DNA from: Thermus sp. CCB_US3_UF1
GTDB lineage: Bacteria > Deinococcota > Deinococci > Deinococcales > Thermaceae
Length of the DNA: 64,000 nucleotides
Direction of reading: 5' to 3'
Assembly (NCBI RefSeq): GCF_000236585.1
Contig: NC_017278.1
Location: 62,001-126,000, forward strand
The notes under the pieces are model-generated. The model had not been told where the DNA came from, made no database searches, and was given only the letters and a program-made list of their open reading frames with translations. The position numbers and the translations under genes were made by a program. This document shows positions 51,371 through 61,695 of the stretch, one piece after another. Position 1 is the first letter of the stretch. The number at the start of each line of letters is the position of its first letter.

Positions 51371-52131
51371 TGTTCCTGGAAAGGTTTCGCTTGGACGGCA
51401 AGGCGGCCCTGGTCACCGGGGGGAGCCGGGGCCTGGGCCTCGAGGCCGCCCTGGCCCTGAAGGAGGCCGGGGCCCGGGTGGCGGTGATGGCCCGGCGGGC
51501 GGCCTTCTTTGAGGAGGCGCGGAAGCACCTGGGGGAGGAGGCCCTTTACCTGGAGGGGGACGTGCGGGACGAGGCCCGCCTCGAGGCCATCGTGGCCGAG
51601 GTGGAGGCCCGGCTTGGCCCCCTCACCGTCTTGGTCAACGCTGCCGGGATCAGCTGGGGCGCCCCCTCCCTGGAGATGCCGGTGGAGAAGGTGCGGGAGG
51701 TCCTGGAGGTGAACCTGGTGGGGGCCTTCCTCGCCAGCCGGGCCGCGGCCCGGCCCATGCGGGAAAGGGGGTACGGCAAGATCATCCACATCGCCTCCGT
51801 GGCCGGGCTCAAGGGGGAACCCCCGGAGGTGCTGGACGCGGTGGGCTACTCGGCCTCCAAGGGGGGGCTCATCGCCCTCACCCGGGACCTGGCGGTGAAG
51901 TGGGGGCGGTGGGGCATCCGGGTGAACGCCCTGGCTCCCGGGTTCTTCCCCACCCGGATGACGGAAAAGGTCCTGCCCAAGGCCGAGGCCTACCTCCGGG
52001 CCAGCCTGCCCCTGGGCCGCCCGGGGCAGCCGGGGGAGCTCGGGGGGGCGGTCCTCTTCCTGGCCAGCCCGGCCTCGGACTACGTCACCGGGGCCGTCCT
52101 GCCCGTGGACGGGGGGGCCACGGCCCTCTAG
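51370..52131 (+). CDS. Short-chain dehydrogenase/reductase
   Basis: A 253-residue SDR: AALVTGGSRGLGLEAAL, NAAGISWGA, GYSASKGGLIAL (YxxxK) and VTGAVLPVDGG. Its place directly after the fatty acid-CoA ligase (4-base overlap) suggests a 3-oxoacyl-CoA/gluconate-5-dehydrogenase-like oxidoreductase. It ends the TetR-led operon, with its stop overlapping that of the convergent unknown gene. Confidence 0.87.
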   Translation: MFLERFRLDGKAALVTGGSRGLGLEAALALKEAGARVAVMARRAAFFEEARKHLGEEALYLEGDVRDEARLEAIVAEVEARLGPLTVLVNAAGISWGAPSLEMPVEKVREVLEVNLVGAFLASRAAARPMRERGYGKIIHIASVAGLKGEPPEVLDAVGYSASKGGLIALTRDLAVKWGRWGIRVNALAPGFFPTRMTEKVLPKAEAYLRASLPLGRPGQPGELGGAVLFLASPASDYVTGAVLPVDGGATAL

Positions 52132-52643
52132 TGCAGGAGGGTCTTCCTCTGCCGCTCCTCGCCCTCACCGGACCTCAGGGGGGTGGCGAGCAGGGTCTTC
52201 CACGCTTTGTAGAATTTCCTGCATTCCTTATCCTCCAGGCACGCAAAGGCCACCCGTTGGCAGCCCTTTTGCCAGGCCTCCCCTTCGTCAAGGCCTATCC
52301 CCTCCCCCCACCCCTCCCCCGGCTGGTAGATCTCCAGGGTGTAATCGTCCCGCACGAAGTAGATGTAGTCCACCCACCTCCAGCCCGTGGTCAAGGCATA
52401 CCCGAAGACGGGAGAGGGGGGCGCCATCCCCTTGCCAGGACCCCGGGAAAGCCTGTCCTTCAGGCCCAAGCCGATTAAAACCTGGGCCATGAAGCGTTCC
52501 GGGTCCCAAAAGCCCCGCTCCTCCCGGAAGAGGTCGGTCACCGCCAGCAGAAGGGGTACCACCTCCTCGGGATAACCGTCGGCCTCCTTGTAGATCTTGA
52601 TCCCCTGGTTTCCCTGGGCCAGAATCAGGGCCCGCGTGGGCAT
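52128..52643 (-). CDS. Unknown protein
   Basis: About 171 residues from the ATG of MPTRALILAQGNQGIKIYKEADGYP; an in-frame ATG 15 bases upstream is possible. It has a mixed alpha/beta pattern with WRWVDYIYFVRDDYTLEIYQ in the middle and a basic C-terminus. I do not recognise the family. It contains no signal or membrane segment. It converges with the SDR gene and lies upstream of the second liv operon's end, so nothing in the context fixes its role. Confidence 0.65.
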   Translation of the reverse strand: MPTRALILAQGNQGIKIYKEADGYPEEVVPLLLAVTDLFREERGFWDPERFMAQVLIGLGLKDRLSRGPGKGMAPPSPVFGYALTTGWRWVDYIYFVRDDYTLEIYQPGEGWGEGIGLDEGEAWQKGCQRVAFACLEDKECRKFYKAWKTLLATPLRSGEGEERQRKTLLH

Positions 52644-52730
52644 CGTACCGCTACGCATCCGCTTCCCAGGATAAGCCCCTGGGGGCCTGGGCGAGGGGAT
52701 TATGACCGCCGCGCCAGGGGTCTGGGGGGG

Positions 52731-53460
52731 CTAAAGGCCCAGGTAGGCCCGCTGGAACTGGGGATCCTCCAGGAAGCTTTGCGCGGGGCCGTGGCGCACC
52801 AGGCAGCCGTTGGAGAGGAGGTAGGCCCGGTCGGCCAGGGCCAGGGCCCGGGCCGCCTCCTGCTCCACCAGGAGGACCGTCACCCCCTCCCGGCGCACCC
52901 GGGCGATCTGCTCGAAGACCAGGGCCCGCACCTTGGGGGCCAGGCCCGTGGAGGGCTCGTCCACGGCCAGAAGCTTGGGGCGGGCCATGAGGGCCCGGCC
53001 GATGGCCAGCATCTGCTGCTCCCCCCCGGAGAGGTCCCCTGCCCGCTGCTTCCGCCTTTCCCGGAGGCGGGGGAAAAGCTCGTAGACGAAGGCCAGCTGC
53101 CGCCCCACCTCCCCCTTGGGGAGGAGGAGGCCCCCGGCCAGGAGGTTCTCCTCCACGGTGAGCTCGCGGAAGGGGCGGCGCCTTTCGGGACACAGGACCA
53201 GGCCCAAGCGGGCGATCTGGTGGGGCAAAAGGCCGTCGATGCGCCGTCCCTGAAAGCGCACCTCCCCCTCCAGCCGGATCTCCCCCGCCTTGGTCCCGCG
53301 GTGGAGGCGGGCCTCGAGGCGGACCAGCCCGGAGATGGCCCGGAGGAAGCTGGTCTTGCCGGCCCCGTTGGGCCCCACCAGGCAGACCAGCTCCCCTTCC
53401 CGGACCTCGAGGTCCACGCCAAAGAGGATCTGGGCCTTGCCGTAGAGGAGGGAAAGCCCC

Positions 53461-53474
<14 letters not shown>
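52731..53474 (-). CDS. livF: ABC transporter ATP-binding protein LivF (second set)
   Basis: A 247-residue ATPase: Walker A GPNGAGKTS, signature DLSGGEQQML, Walker B LLAVDEPSTGLAP, and LLVEQEAARAL at the switch His position. There Gln replaces the common His, as is usual for LivF. It overlaps LivG by 14 bases and is the last gene of the second liv operon. Confidence 0.9.
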
Positions 53475-54217
<743 letters not shown>

Positions 54218-54231
<14 letters not shown>

Positions 54232-55879
54232 CCTGCACCTCCTCCCTCAGCTCCCGGCGGGAGACCTTGCCCACGTCCGTCTTGGGGAGCTCCCCGCGGA
54301 ACTCGATCTCCCGGGGGAGCTTGTAAGGGGCCAGGCGCTCGCGGAGAAAGGCCATGAGGTCCTCCTCCGTCACCTTGCCCCGGGCCTCGGCCTCGAGGAC
54401 CACGTAGGCCTTGGGGTAGGCCCCCACCTTGGGGTCGGGCACTCCCACCACCCCGGCCGCCTTGACCAGGGGGTGGGCCCGCAGGGCCTCCTCGATCTCC
54501 CGGGGGAAGACGGGCCGGCCCTTGTACTTGATCATGTCCTTGGCCCGGTCGTAGAAGTGGAAGTACCCCTCCTCGTCCATGCGCACCAGGTCCCCGGTGC
54601 GGAAGAAGCGGAGCCCCCCTCGGGCGAAGAAGCTCCGGGCGTTCTCCTCCTCCCGCCGCCAGTACCCCCGGGTGACGTTGGGCCCGGCCAGGGCCAATTC
54701 CCCCACCTCCCCCACGGGCACCGGCTCCAGGGTGTCCGGGTCCACCACCAGGGCCCGGATGCCCGGCAGGGGGATGCCGAAGGAGCCCCGCTTCACCCGG
54801 TCCCGGGGGTTGATGTGGCTCACGGAAGTGGTCTCGGTCATCCCGTACCCCTCGGCGATCTCCCGGCCCGTCCGGGTGCGGAAGGCCTCCGCCGTGGCCT
54901 CGTGCAGGGTGTCCGCCCCGCTCACCACCACCTCCAGCCGCCCCCAGTCCACCCAGTGGGCCTTGGGGTGGTCCCGCAGGACCTCGTACAGGGAGGGGAC
55001 GCCGAAGAAGTGGGTGGCCCGGTAGCGGACCATGGCCTCCAGGATCCAGTCGGGGTCGGGGGTGGAGAAGACCACGAGCCGGGCCCCGGAGAGGAGGCCC
55101 CCCAGGAGGAGGACCACCTGGCCGTAGATGTGGTAGAAGGGCAGGAAGGCCAGGATGGTGCTCCGCCGGCTGAAGGGGTTGAGGCTCTGGATCATGCGGT
55201 GGGCGGCCAGGATGTTGCCGTGGGTGATCTCCACCCCCTTGGGCAGGCCCGTGGTCCCCCCGGTGTAGGGCAACGCGGCCAGGTCCTCCCCCTGCCTGGG
55301 CTCGGGGGCCGGAAGGGGCGGGGCGCGGAAGAGGTCGCGCCAGGGGTAGACCCCGGGGCCCTGGGGCAGGGGCAGGCTCCGCACCAGAAGCCTCTGCCAG
55401 GGGGGCAGGGCCTCCTTGAGGGGGACCACGATGGTGGCCTCCAGGGCCACCCCGGCCCGGGAGGCGTTTTCCCAAAGGGCGTCCTGGACCACCAGGAAGC
55501 GGGCCCCGGAGTCCTGCAGCTGGTGCCTAAGCTCGTGGGAGGTGTAGAGGGGGCTGACGGGCACCACCACCCCCCCCGCCCAGAGGATGCCCAGGTAGGC
55601 GAGGGCGAACTGGGGGCTGTTGGCCAGGTAAAGCCCCACCCGGTCCCCGGGGCTTAGGCCCAGGGCCTTAAGCCCGGAGGCGAAGCGCTGGATGCCCTCG
55701 AGGAGCTCCCCATAGCGGTAGGCCCGGCCGTAGTAGAAAAGGGCCACCTCCCCCCCGCGGGCGCGGAAGGCCTCCTCCACCCTCTGGCCCACGTGCCCCT
55801 CGGGCGGCTCCACCGCCTCCGGGGTCCCCGGGGGGTAGAAGCGGAGCCAGGGGCGCTCCCAGTACAGGGTTTCCGTCAC
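54218..55879 (-). CDS. AMP-forming acyl-CoA ligase within the second liv operon
   Basis: A 553-residue ligase: LPYTGGTTGLPKGVEITHGN (P-loop), EGYGMTETTSVSHINP, RTGDLVRMDEEGYFHFYDRAKD and YKGRPVFPREIEEALRAHP. It is placed between the LivM permease gene and LivG, so it is translated with the transporter and probably activates the imported acid at once. Start is a GTG at 55879 with GGAGGTGG upstream, overlapping the LivM stop. The family is fatty-acid/4-coumarate-CoA-ligase-like; the specific acid is unknown. Confidence 0.88.
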
Positions 55880-56949
55880 CTTGCCACCTCCTTGGGCCTG
55901 CCCAGGTGGAGCTCCACCCCGCAGGCCCGGCACCGCTTGCGGGTGAAGGCGTTTCTGATCTTGCACCGGGGGCACTCCTCCTCCAGGCGGTCCAGCACCC
56001 CCCGCACCACCCCCTGGGGGAGGAAGCGCATGACCAGGAGGACCAGGAGGGCGAAGGCCAGGGTCCTGAGCTCCTCGGCCAGGCGCAGGACCTCCAGGAG
56101 GGGGAAGAGGAGGAAGGTGCCCGCCACGGGGCCGTAGATGGTGGCGATGCCGCCGAAGACCGTCCAGATCACGGGCTGGATGGAGTTGAAGAGGGAGAGG
56201 CTGTCGGGGCCCGCCACCCGCAGGTAGTGGGCGTGAAGCCCCCCCGCCAGCCCGGCGAAGAAGGCGCTCACGGCGAAGGCCAGGAGCTTGAGGCGCACGG
56301 TGTTCACCCCCACCATGCGCACCGCCATCTCGTCCTCGCGGATGGCGTGGAAGAGGAGGCCTACCCTGGAACCGGAAAGTTTCCATAGGACCAGGATGGA
56401 AGCGAGGAAGAGGAGGACAACCAGGTAGTACTCCTCCAGCCGGCTTCCCCCCAGCCGGGGCAGGCCGGAAAGCCCCAGCTCCCCCCCCGTGAAGCGGGGA
56501 AAGAGGAAGATGAGGCCCAGGGCGATGATGGGAAAGGCCAGGGTGACCAGGGAGAGGTAGGGCCCCCTCACCCTTAAGGAGGGAAGGCCCACCAGGACAC
56601 CGGCCAGGGTGGCCAAGAGGGCCCCCAAGGGGATGGTGAGGCCCGGGGGCAGGCCCAGTTCCCGGCCCAGGATGGCGGAGGCGTAGCCGGAGATGCCGAA
56701 GAAGAAGGCGTGCCCCAGGCTGACCTGGCCCGTGTACCCCGAGAGGAGGTCCCAGCTTGCGGCGTAGAGGGCGAAGATGGCCGTGAGGGTCAGGACCCGG
56801 AGCCAGTAGGGGTCCTGGCTGAAGAGGGGGAAGAGGAGGAGGAAGAGGGCGAAGGCCAGGGCGAGGGTGCGCCCCGGCAAGGCCAGGACCTCGTGCCGCA
56901 GGTAGAGGAGGGCCCAGGGAAGGGACCAGAGGCGCAAGGGGCCGGTCAT
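55876..56949 (-). CDS. livM: ABC transporter permease LivM with C-terminal zinc ribbon (second set)
   Basis: A 357-residue permease. Nine or so helices with SGYTGQVSLGHAFFFGISGYASA and the coupling loop FHAIREDEMAVRMVGVN follow the LivM pattern. At the C-terminus, after the last helix, lies EECPRCKIRNAFTRKRCRACGVELHLG: a CPxC...CxxC zinc ribbon not normal for LivM. It begins by overlapping LivH by 4 bases. The ribbon would lie in the cytoplasm beside the ATPases and the ligase. Confidence 0.87.
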   Translation of the reverse strand: MTGPLRLWSLPWALLYLRHEVLALPGRTLALAFALFLLLFPLFSQDPYWLRVLTLTAIFALYAASWDLLSGYTGQVSLGHAFFFGISGYASAILGRELGLPPGLTIPLGALLATLAGVLVGLPSLRVRGPYLSLVTLAFPIIALGLIFLFPRFTGGELGLSGLPRLGGSRLEEYYLVVLLFLASILVLWKLSGSRVGLLFHAIREDEMAVRMVGVNTVRLKLLAFAVSAFFAGLAGGLHAHYLRVAGPDSLSLFNSIQPVIWTVFGGIATIYGPVAGTFLLFPLLEVLRLAEELRTLAFALLVLLVMRFLPQGVVRGVLDRLEEECPRCKIRNAFTRKRCRACGVELHLGRPKEVAR

Positions 56950-57809
56950 CGCTCCTCCGCAAAGGCCGCCCCGAAAAGCCCCTCGGGGCGGAGGACCAGG
57001 ACCAGGACCAGGATCAGGAGGGCCACGGCGGTGCGCAGGAAGGCCCCCCCGGGGAGGAGGTTCACCACCAGGACCTCGGCGAAGGCCAGGATCACCGCCC
57101 CCAGGAGGGCTCCCGGGAGGCTCCCCAAGCCCCCCAGGACCACGGCCGCCAGGACCACCAGGAGGGGGGCGTTCCACATGTGGGGCTCCAGGGTGGCCAT
57201 GGGGGCCACGGCCAGCCCGGCCAGGGCCGCCAGGAGGGCCCCCAGGCCCACGGCCCAGTACCCGGCCCGGGAGAGGCTGATCCCCAGAAGCTCCGCCGCC
57301 TCCTGGTCCTGGGCGGCGGCCCGGATGCCGAGCCCCAGGCGGGTGCCCTTGAGGAGGGCCCAGGCCAGGAGGAGGACCAGGCCGGCGAAGAAGAGGGCCA
57401 GGAGGGCCTGCTGGGCCACCCGCACCCCCAGGACCTCGAGGAAGCCCGGCAAGAGGGCGGGCACCGAGCGGAAGTGGCCGCCGAAGAGGAGGAGGATCCC
57501 CTCCTGCAGGAGGAGGGCCAGGACGATGGTGACGATGAGGACGGTGGCCTCGTACTCCTTCAGGGGCTCCAGGAGGAGCCAGTAGGCCAGGAGGGCCAGT
57601 CCCAGGACCAAGAGGGCCGAGAGCAAGGCCGCAGGGGCAAAGCCAAGAAGCCCCAGGAAGAAGAAGAGGGCGTAGGCCGCGGCCATGTAGAAGGCGGTGT
57701 GGGCCAGGTTCAGGATGCGGGCCACCCCGTAGGTGAGGGCGAAGCCCAGGGCCAGCATCCCGTAGATGCCGCTCAGGACCAGGCCGTTGACCAGGATGGC
57801 GGCCAGCAT
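56946..57809 (-). CDS. livH: ABC transporter permease LivH (second set)
   Basis: A 287-residue permease: ILVNGLVLSGIYGMLALGFALTYGVARILNLAHTAFYMAAAY and the coupling loop LGIRAAAQDQEAAELLGIS. It follows the receptor gene directly, and its stop overlaps the LivM start. It forms the membrane channel with LivM. Confidence 0.9.
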   Translation of the reverse strand: MLAAILVNGLVLSGIYGMLALGFALTYGVARILNLAHTAFYMAAAYALFFFLGLLGFAPAALLSALLVLGLALLAYWLLLEPLKEYEATVLIVTIVLALLLQEGILLLFGGHFRSVPALLPGFLEVLGVRVAQQALLALFFAGLVLLLAWALLKGTRLGLGIRAAAQDQEAAELLGISLSRAGYWAVGLGALLAALAGLAVAPMATLEPHMWNAPLLVVLAAVVLGGLGSLPGALLGAVILAFAEVLVVNLLPGGAFLRTAVALLILVLVLVLRPEGLFGAAFAEER

Positions 57810-59105
57810 CTACCGCCTCCAGGCCTCCACCACCCAGGGGGGAAGCTGGTAGGGCCGCACCCCCGCGTAGCTCACCACCTGGTTCCCCACCCGCCACTGC
57901 CGGGGCCAGAAGGCCTGCATCCGCCCCTCGATCCACTGCACCCCCAGGCCGGTGGTGTAGCCCGGGCCCCAGGTGACGTCGTGGGTGCGGTCAAAGACCA
58001 GGCGGCCGGAGGGGCCCACGTAGTCCGTGGCCTCGAGGGCCCGCACCACCGCGTCCGCCGCCGTGGTCCCCGCCCGCTGCAGGGCGTCGGCCAGGATGTA
58101 GAGGGCCGCGTAGGCCCCGCTGGCGGTGTAGATGGGGAACTGGCGGAAGCGGGCCTGGAAGTTGGCGATGAAGGGGATGGTCTTGGGGGTGATGGCCACG
58201 CTGGGGGCCAGGGTGTTGAGGGTGGCCACGTAGGCCCCCAGGTTGTCCGTGGCCTTGAGCCAGGTTTCCTGCTGGGCCTCCACGTTGATGCCCACGGGGG
58301 CAGCGGGGATCTTCAGGCGGCCCCAGTCCCGCCCGAAGGGCACCCCCACCGGCCCCGAGAGGACGGTGAAGATCACCTGGGCCCCCGCCCGCTGGATGGC
58401 GGTGAGCTCGGGGGTCACGTCCGTGGCCGTGGCCGAGGGGCGCCAGGTGCCCACCACCTCGCTGGCGTAGCCCTGGGGGGCAGGGGCGGCGATGAGGCGG
58501 CTGGCCGTCTCCACCAGGGGGTCGGCCCAGGCGGCCCGCTCGGCTAGGATGGCCACCTTGGGCCGCTCCACCCGCAGGTCCCGGCGCACGGCCTGGATCA
58601 CCTCCCCCAGGAGGAGGAGGGAGGTGCGGGCCAGGTCGCTGGACTTGGTGGGGCTTACCCGGAAGAGGTACTTGAAGCGGTCGTAGTTCCGGTCCACCCG
58701 GCCGGCCAGGATCCCGTCCAGGGCCGCGCCGGTGATGAGGTAGACCTTGCGGTAGTCCGCGGCCACCTCGGTCATGGCCAGCACCGCCTCGCTGCGGAAC
58801 CCGCCCACGAGGAAGTCCACCCGCTGGGCGGTGATGGCCCGCTCCACCGCGGTGGCCGCGTCGGTGACGCTGGTCATCTCGTTGGTGTCCACCCGCACCA
58901 GCTCGATGCGGTAGCGCTGGTTGCCCACCGCAATGCCTCCGGCACGGTTCAGCTCCTCGGCCGCCAGGGTGGCCCCGTGCCAGGTGTGCTCCCCCTGCAC
59001 GAAGGCCATGGGACCCAGGATGCCGATGCGCAGGGTCTGGGCCGCCGCGGGGCCAGCCAGGGCGAGGGCCAGGGCCAAAAGGGCCAACCACCTATGGTGC
59101 GCCAT
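57810..59105 (-). CDS. Solute-binding protein LivK-type (second set)
   Basis: About 431 residues with signal peptide WLALLALALALAGPAAAQ. TLRIGILGPMAFVQGEHTWHGATLAAEELNRAGG is the type I binding-protein lobe, and DFLVGGFRSEAVLAMTEVAADYRK follows. It is unlike the first receptor, so a different ligand is expected, for example an acid activated by the downstream ligase. The ATG at 59105 has GGGGAGGTGG upstream; the frame is open to 59183, beyond the promoter. Confidence 0.87.
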   Translation of the reverse strand: MAHHRWLALLALALALAGPAAAQTLRIGILGPMAFVQGEHTWHGATLAAEELNRAGGIAVGNQRYRIELVRVDTNEMTSVTDAATAVERAITAQRVDFLVGGFRSEAVLAMTEVAADYRKVYLITGAALDGILAGRVDRNYDRFKYLFRVSPTKSSDLARTSLLLLGEVIQAVRRDLRVERPKVAILAERAAWADPLVETASRLIAAPAPQGYASEVVGTWRPSATATDVTPELTAIQRAGAQVIFTVLSGPVGVPFGRDWGRLKIPAAPVGINVEAQQETWLKATDNLGAYVATLNTLAPSVAITPKTIPFIANFQARFRQFPIYTASGAYAALYILADALQRAGTTAADAVVRALEATDYVGPSGRLVFDRTHDVTWGPGYTTGLGVQWIEGRMQAFWPRQWRVGNQVVSYAGVRPYQLPPWVVEAWRR

Positions 59106-59131
59106 CTCCGCCACCTCCCCTTCGGGTGCGT

Positions 59132-59183
59132 TTACCGGACGGTCGGTTAGGTTCAAGGTAACCCCCGGGCCCTTCCTTGTCAA
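59132..59183 (-). promoter_or_regulatory. Promoter with TetR-type operator (second liv operon)
   Basis: On the minus strand TTGACA (59178-59183), a 17-base spacer and TACCTT (59155-59160) precede TAACCGACCGTCCGGTAA (59132-59149), a near-perfect version of the TetR operator placed at the expected transcription start. This is the same arrangement as at 40453 and 45163. Confidence 0.78.
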
Positions 59184-59237
59184 GGAGGTTTAGCCCCTTC
59201 CCCCTCAGGGCCGGCGCGAAGGGGTTAGGATGGGGGC

Positions 59238-59855
59238 ATGCTGGACCCCGTGGAGGCCCTGGCCCGCTTCCGCCTCCTGCCCCTTCTCACCCTCCGGGGA
59301 GGCGAGGACCTCGAGGCCCTGGGCCAGGCCCTGCTGGAGGAGGGCCTGCCCCTTTTGGAGGTCACCCTGCGCACCCCGGAAGGGCTCCAGGCCCTCCCCC
59401 GCCTGGCGGCCCAGGGGCTGGTGGTGGGGGCGGGGACGGTGCGCAGCCAAGACCAGGCGGCCAAGGCCCTAGCGGCGGGGGCGGCCTTCCTGGTCTCCCC
59501 CGCCCTGGTGGAGGAGGTGGCCCACCTGGCCCAGGAGCGCCAGGTGCCCTACTTCCCGGGGGTCCTGACCCCGGGGGAGGTGGAGCGGGCCCTGGGCCTG
59601 GGGCTTAGGGACCTTAAGTTCTTCCCCGCCAAGGCCTTCCACGCCCCCCAGGTCCTCCGGGCCTACGCCGAGGTCTTCCCCGAGGCCCGCTTCATCCCCA
59701 CCGGGGGCCTCCGGGAGGAGGACCTGCCCCAGTACGCCCCCCTCCCCAACCTCCTGGCCTGCGGGGGAAGCTGGCTCCTGGAGGGGAGCCCCGCCGAGGT
59801 GCGCCGCCGGCTCCGGGCGGCCAAGGCCCTCCTCACCCCCCAAGCTCCCGGCTGA
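59238..59855 (+). CDS. eda: KDPG/KHG aldolase (2-dehydro-3-deoxyphosphogluconate aldolase)
   Basis: A 205-residue class I aldolase barrel. LPLLEVTLRTPEGLQAL contains the catalytic Glu, VVGAGTVRSQDQA follows, LKFFPAKAFHAPQVL carries the Schiff-base Lys (FFPAK), and FIPTGGLREEDLPQY is the phosphate site. It cleaves KDPG (or KHG) to pyruvate and glyceraldehyde-3-phosphate (or glyoxylate). Beside an IclR regulator, a TRAP importer and an SDR, it indicates sugar-acid catabolism. The gene converges with iclR with a 23-base overlap of the ends. Confidence 0.92.
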   Translation: MLDPVEALARFRLLPLLTLRGGEDLEALGQALLEEGLPLLEVTLRTPEGLQALPRLAAQGLVVGAGTVRSQDQAAKALAAGAAFLVSPALVEEVAHLAQERQVPYFPGVLTPGEVERALGLGLRDLKFFPAKAFHAPQVLRAYAEVFPEARFIPTGGLREEDLPQYAPLPNLLACGGSWLLEGSPAEVRRRLRAAKALLTPQAPG

Positions 59856-60609
59856 TGCGCCGCGCCGCCTCCTGCACCAGGCGGGCCACCTCGGGGATCC
59901 GGGCCTCGTCCAGGTATAGGGCGGCGGTGGACACGCTCACCGCGGCCACAGGTTCCCCCTGGCCGTTGAGGATGGGGGCGGCCACGCACCGCACCCCGGG
60001 CTCGTTCTCCTCCAGGTCCACCGCGTAGCCCCGGGCCCGGGTGGCCTCGAGCTCGGCGGCGAAGGCCGGCCAGTCCCCTAGGGTCTTGGCGGTGCGCCGC
60101 AGCCCGGGGACAAAGGCCTGCCGCCAGCGCTCCGGGGGGGACCAGGCCAAAAGGGCCTTGCCCAAGGCGGTGGACTGGGCGGGAAAGCGGGCGCCGATCT
60201 GGCTGGCCAGCTGGAGCTCGCGGCGGCCCGGGACCTTGTCGATGTAGACCACCTCTTGGCCCTCGAGGATCCCCAGGTGCACGGTCTCCTGGGTGGCATC
60301 CCGCAGGGCCTCCAGGTGGGGCCGGGCCAGGGTGGGCAGGTGAAGCTGCCCGTAGGCCTTGAACCCCAGGCGGATGAGCTTGGGGCCCAGCCAGTACCCC
60401 TTCCGGGGCTCGTGCCGCAGGTAGCCCGCCCGGGCCAGGGAGGCCAGGATGCGGTAGGCGGTGCTCCGGCTCAGGCCCAGGGCCTGGGCCAGGCCCTGGA
60501 GGTCATGGACGCCCTCGGCCACCTTTTCCAGGAGCTGCAGGCCGCGCAGGAGGGTCTGGGTGCCGCTTGCCTCCGCGGTTTCCGTCTCGTGCCGGGGTAG
60601 GCGGGCCAT
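59833..60609 (-). CDS. IclR-family regulator
   Basis: About 258 residues. The N-terminal winged helix is LLEKVAEGVHDLQGLAQALGLSRSTAYRILASLARAG. The effector domain contains LRDATQETVHLGILEGQEVVYIDKV and GVRCVAAPILNGQGEPVAAVSVS. IclR members of this kind (KdgR-type) respond to sugar-acid intermediates such as 2-keto-3-deoxygluconate. I choose the ATG at 60609: TATAAT lies 7 bases before it, indicating a leaderless mRNA; the frame is open to 60696. It probably controls the divergent TRAP operon. Confidence 0.87.
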   Translation of the reverse strand: MARLPRHETETAEASGTQTLLRGLQLLEKVAEGVHDLQGLAQALGLSRSTAYRILASLARAGYLRHEPRKGYWLGPKLIRLGFKAYGQLHLPTLARPHLEALRDATQETVHLGILEGQEVVYIDKVPGRRELQLASQIGARFPAQSTALGKALLAWSPPERWRQAFVPGLRRTAKTLGDWPAFAAELEATRARGYAVDLEENEPGVRCVAAPILNGQGEPVAAVSVSTAALYLDEARIPEVARLVQEAARRISRELGG

Positions 60610-60612
60610 CGG

Positions 60613-60680
60613 TCCCATTATATGGGAAATCCTTCCCGCAGGGCCAGGTATTGACACTATGTGGGAACAAGGAGTATATA
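60613..60680. promoter_or_regulatory. Divergent iclR/dctP promoters with IclR-type palindrome
   Basis: TCCCATTATATGGGA (60613-60627) is a perfect palindrome overlapping the iclR -10 element TATAAT (60617-60622 on the minus strand). On the plus strand TTGACA (60651-60656), 18 bases and TATATA (60675-60680) form the TRAP promoter. TATGTGGGA inside that spacer repeats the half-site. One protein bound here could control both directions. Confidence 0.65.
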
Positions 60681-60706
60681 TTGGGACGAAAGGCAAGGTG
60701 AGGCCA

Positions 60707-61669
60707 ATGAAACGATGGTGGGCGGTTGTATCGGCTTTGGCCCTGGGGGTGGGCCTGGCCCAGACCTATACCCTGCGCTACAACCACGTCCTGGGGCCCA
60801 ACCACCCCTACCACGCCGGGCTCCAGGCCTGGGCGGAGCGGGTGGCCCAGCGGACCAACGGCGACCTGCGGATCCTGGTCTTCCACAGCGCCCAGCTGGG
60901 CATTGAGGAGGACATCATCGAGCAGCTGCGGCAGGGGGTGCCCCTGGGCCAGAACACGGACGGGGCCCGCCTGGGCAACTACGTGCGGGAGCTGGGGGTC
61001 TTCAACGGCCCCTACTTTGTGGACGATTATGCGGCCGTGGAGCGCCTGGCCCGCCTGCCCGTGGTCCAGGGGTGGGTGGAGCGCCTGGCCCAGCAGTACG
61101 GGATCCGCGTCCTCTGCTTCAACTGGGTCCAGGGCTACCGCCACTTCATGACCAACCGGCCCGTGCGCCGGCCCGAGGACCTGCGGGGCCTCAGGATCCG
61201 CACCCCCCCGGCCCCGGTGTGGCAGGAGTCCGTGCGGGCCCTGGGGGCCACCCCCGTGGCCCTGCCCTTTGGGGAGATCTACTCGGCCCTGCAGCAGCGG
61301 GCCATCGACGGGGTGGAGCTCGTTTACGCCAACGTGCCCGACATGAGCCTGTGGGAGGTCCTGCGCTACATCAACGAGACCAAGCACTTCCTCCTCATCA
61401 ACTTCCAGATCGTGGGCGAGGCCTGGTACCAGCGGCTGCCCGCCAACTACCGCCAGATCCTGCGGGAGGAGTGCGCGCGGGCCGGGCGGGAAACCTCGCA
61501 ACGCATCGCCGCCGAGGAGGAGCGCATCAAGCAGCTGGCGCAGCAGCGGGGGATGACCATCGTGAGCGACGTGGACCTGGCCGCCTTCCGGCGGGCGGCG
61601 GAGGCCGCCTACCAACGCCTGGGACTCAGGACGGTCCGGGACGCCCTGTACCAGGCCCTGAAGCGGTAA
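60707..61669 (+). CDS. dctP: TRAP solute receptor DctP
   Basis: A 320-residue periplasmic receptor with signal peptide WWAVVSALALGVGLAQ. YTLRYNHVLGPNHPYHAGLQAWAERV starts the fold, and LRGLRIRTPPAPVWQESVRALGATPVALPFGEIYSALQQRAIDGVE contains the binding-site Arg that pairs with the substrate carboxylate in DctP proteins. It should bind a sugar acid such as a hexuronate or hexonate. AAGGTGAGG precedes the ATG. A strong hairpin follows the stop before the permease genes. Confidence 0.9.
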   Translation: MKRWWAVVSALALGVGLAQTYTLRYNHVLGPNHPYHAGLQAWAERVAQRTNGDLRILVFHSAQLGIEEDIIEQLRQGVPLGQNTDGARLGNYVRELGVFNGPYFVDDYAAVERLARLPVVQGWVERLAQQYGIRVLCFNWVQGYRHFMTNRPVRRPEDLRGLRIRTPPAPVWQESVRALGATPVALPFGEIYSALQQRAIDGVELVYANVPDMSLWEVLRYINETKHFLLINFQIVGEAWYQRLPANYRQILREECARAGRETSQRIAAEEERIKQLAQQRGMTIVSDVDLAAFRRAAEAAYQRLGLRTVRDALYQALKR

Positions 61670-61673
61670 GCCG

Positions 61674-61695
61674 GGGCCCCCGGGTCCGGGGGCCC
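61674..61695 (+). terminator. Strong GC hairpin between dctP and dctQ
   Basis: GGGCCCCCG and CGGGGGCCC (9 bp each) enclose a four-base loop. There is no T-run. Such intercistronic stems often let the receptor mRNA accumulate over the permease mRNA. Confidence 0.6.
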
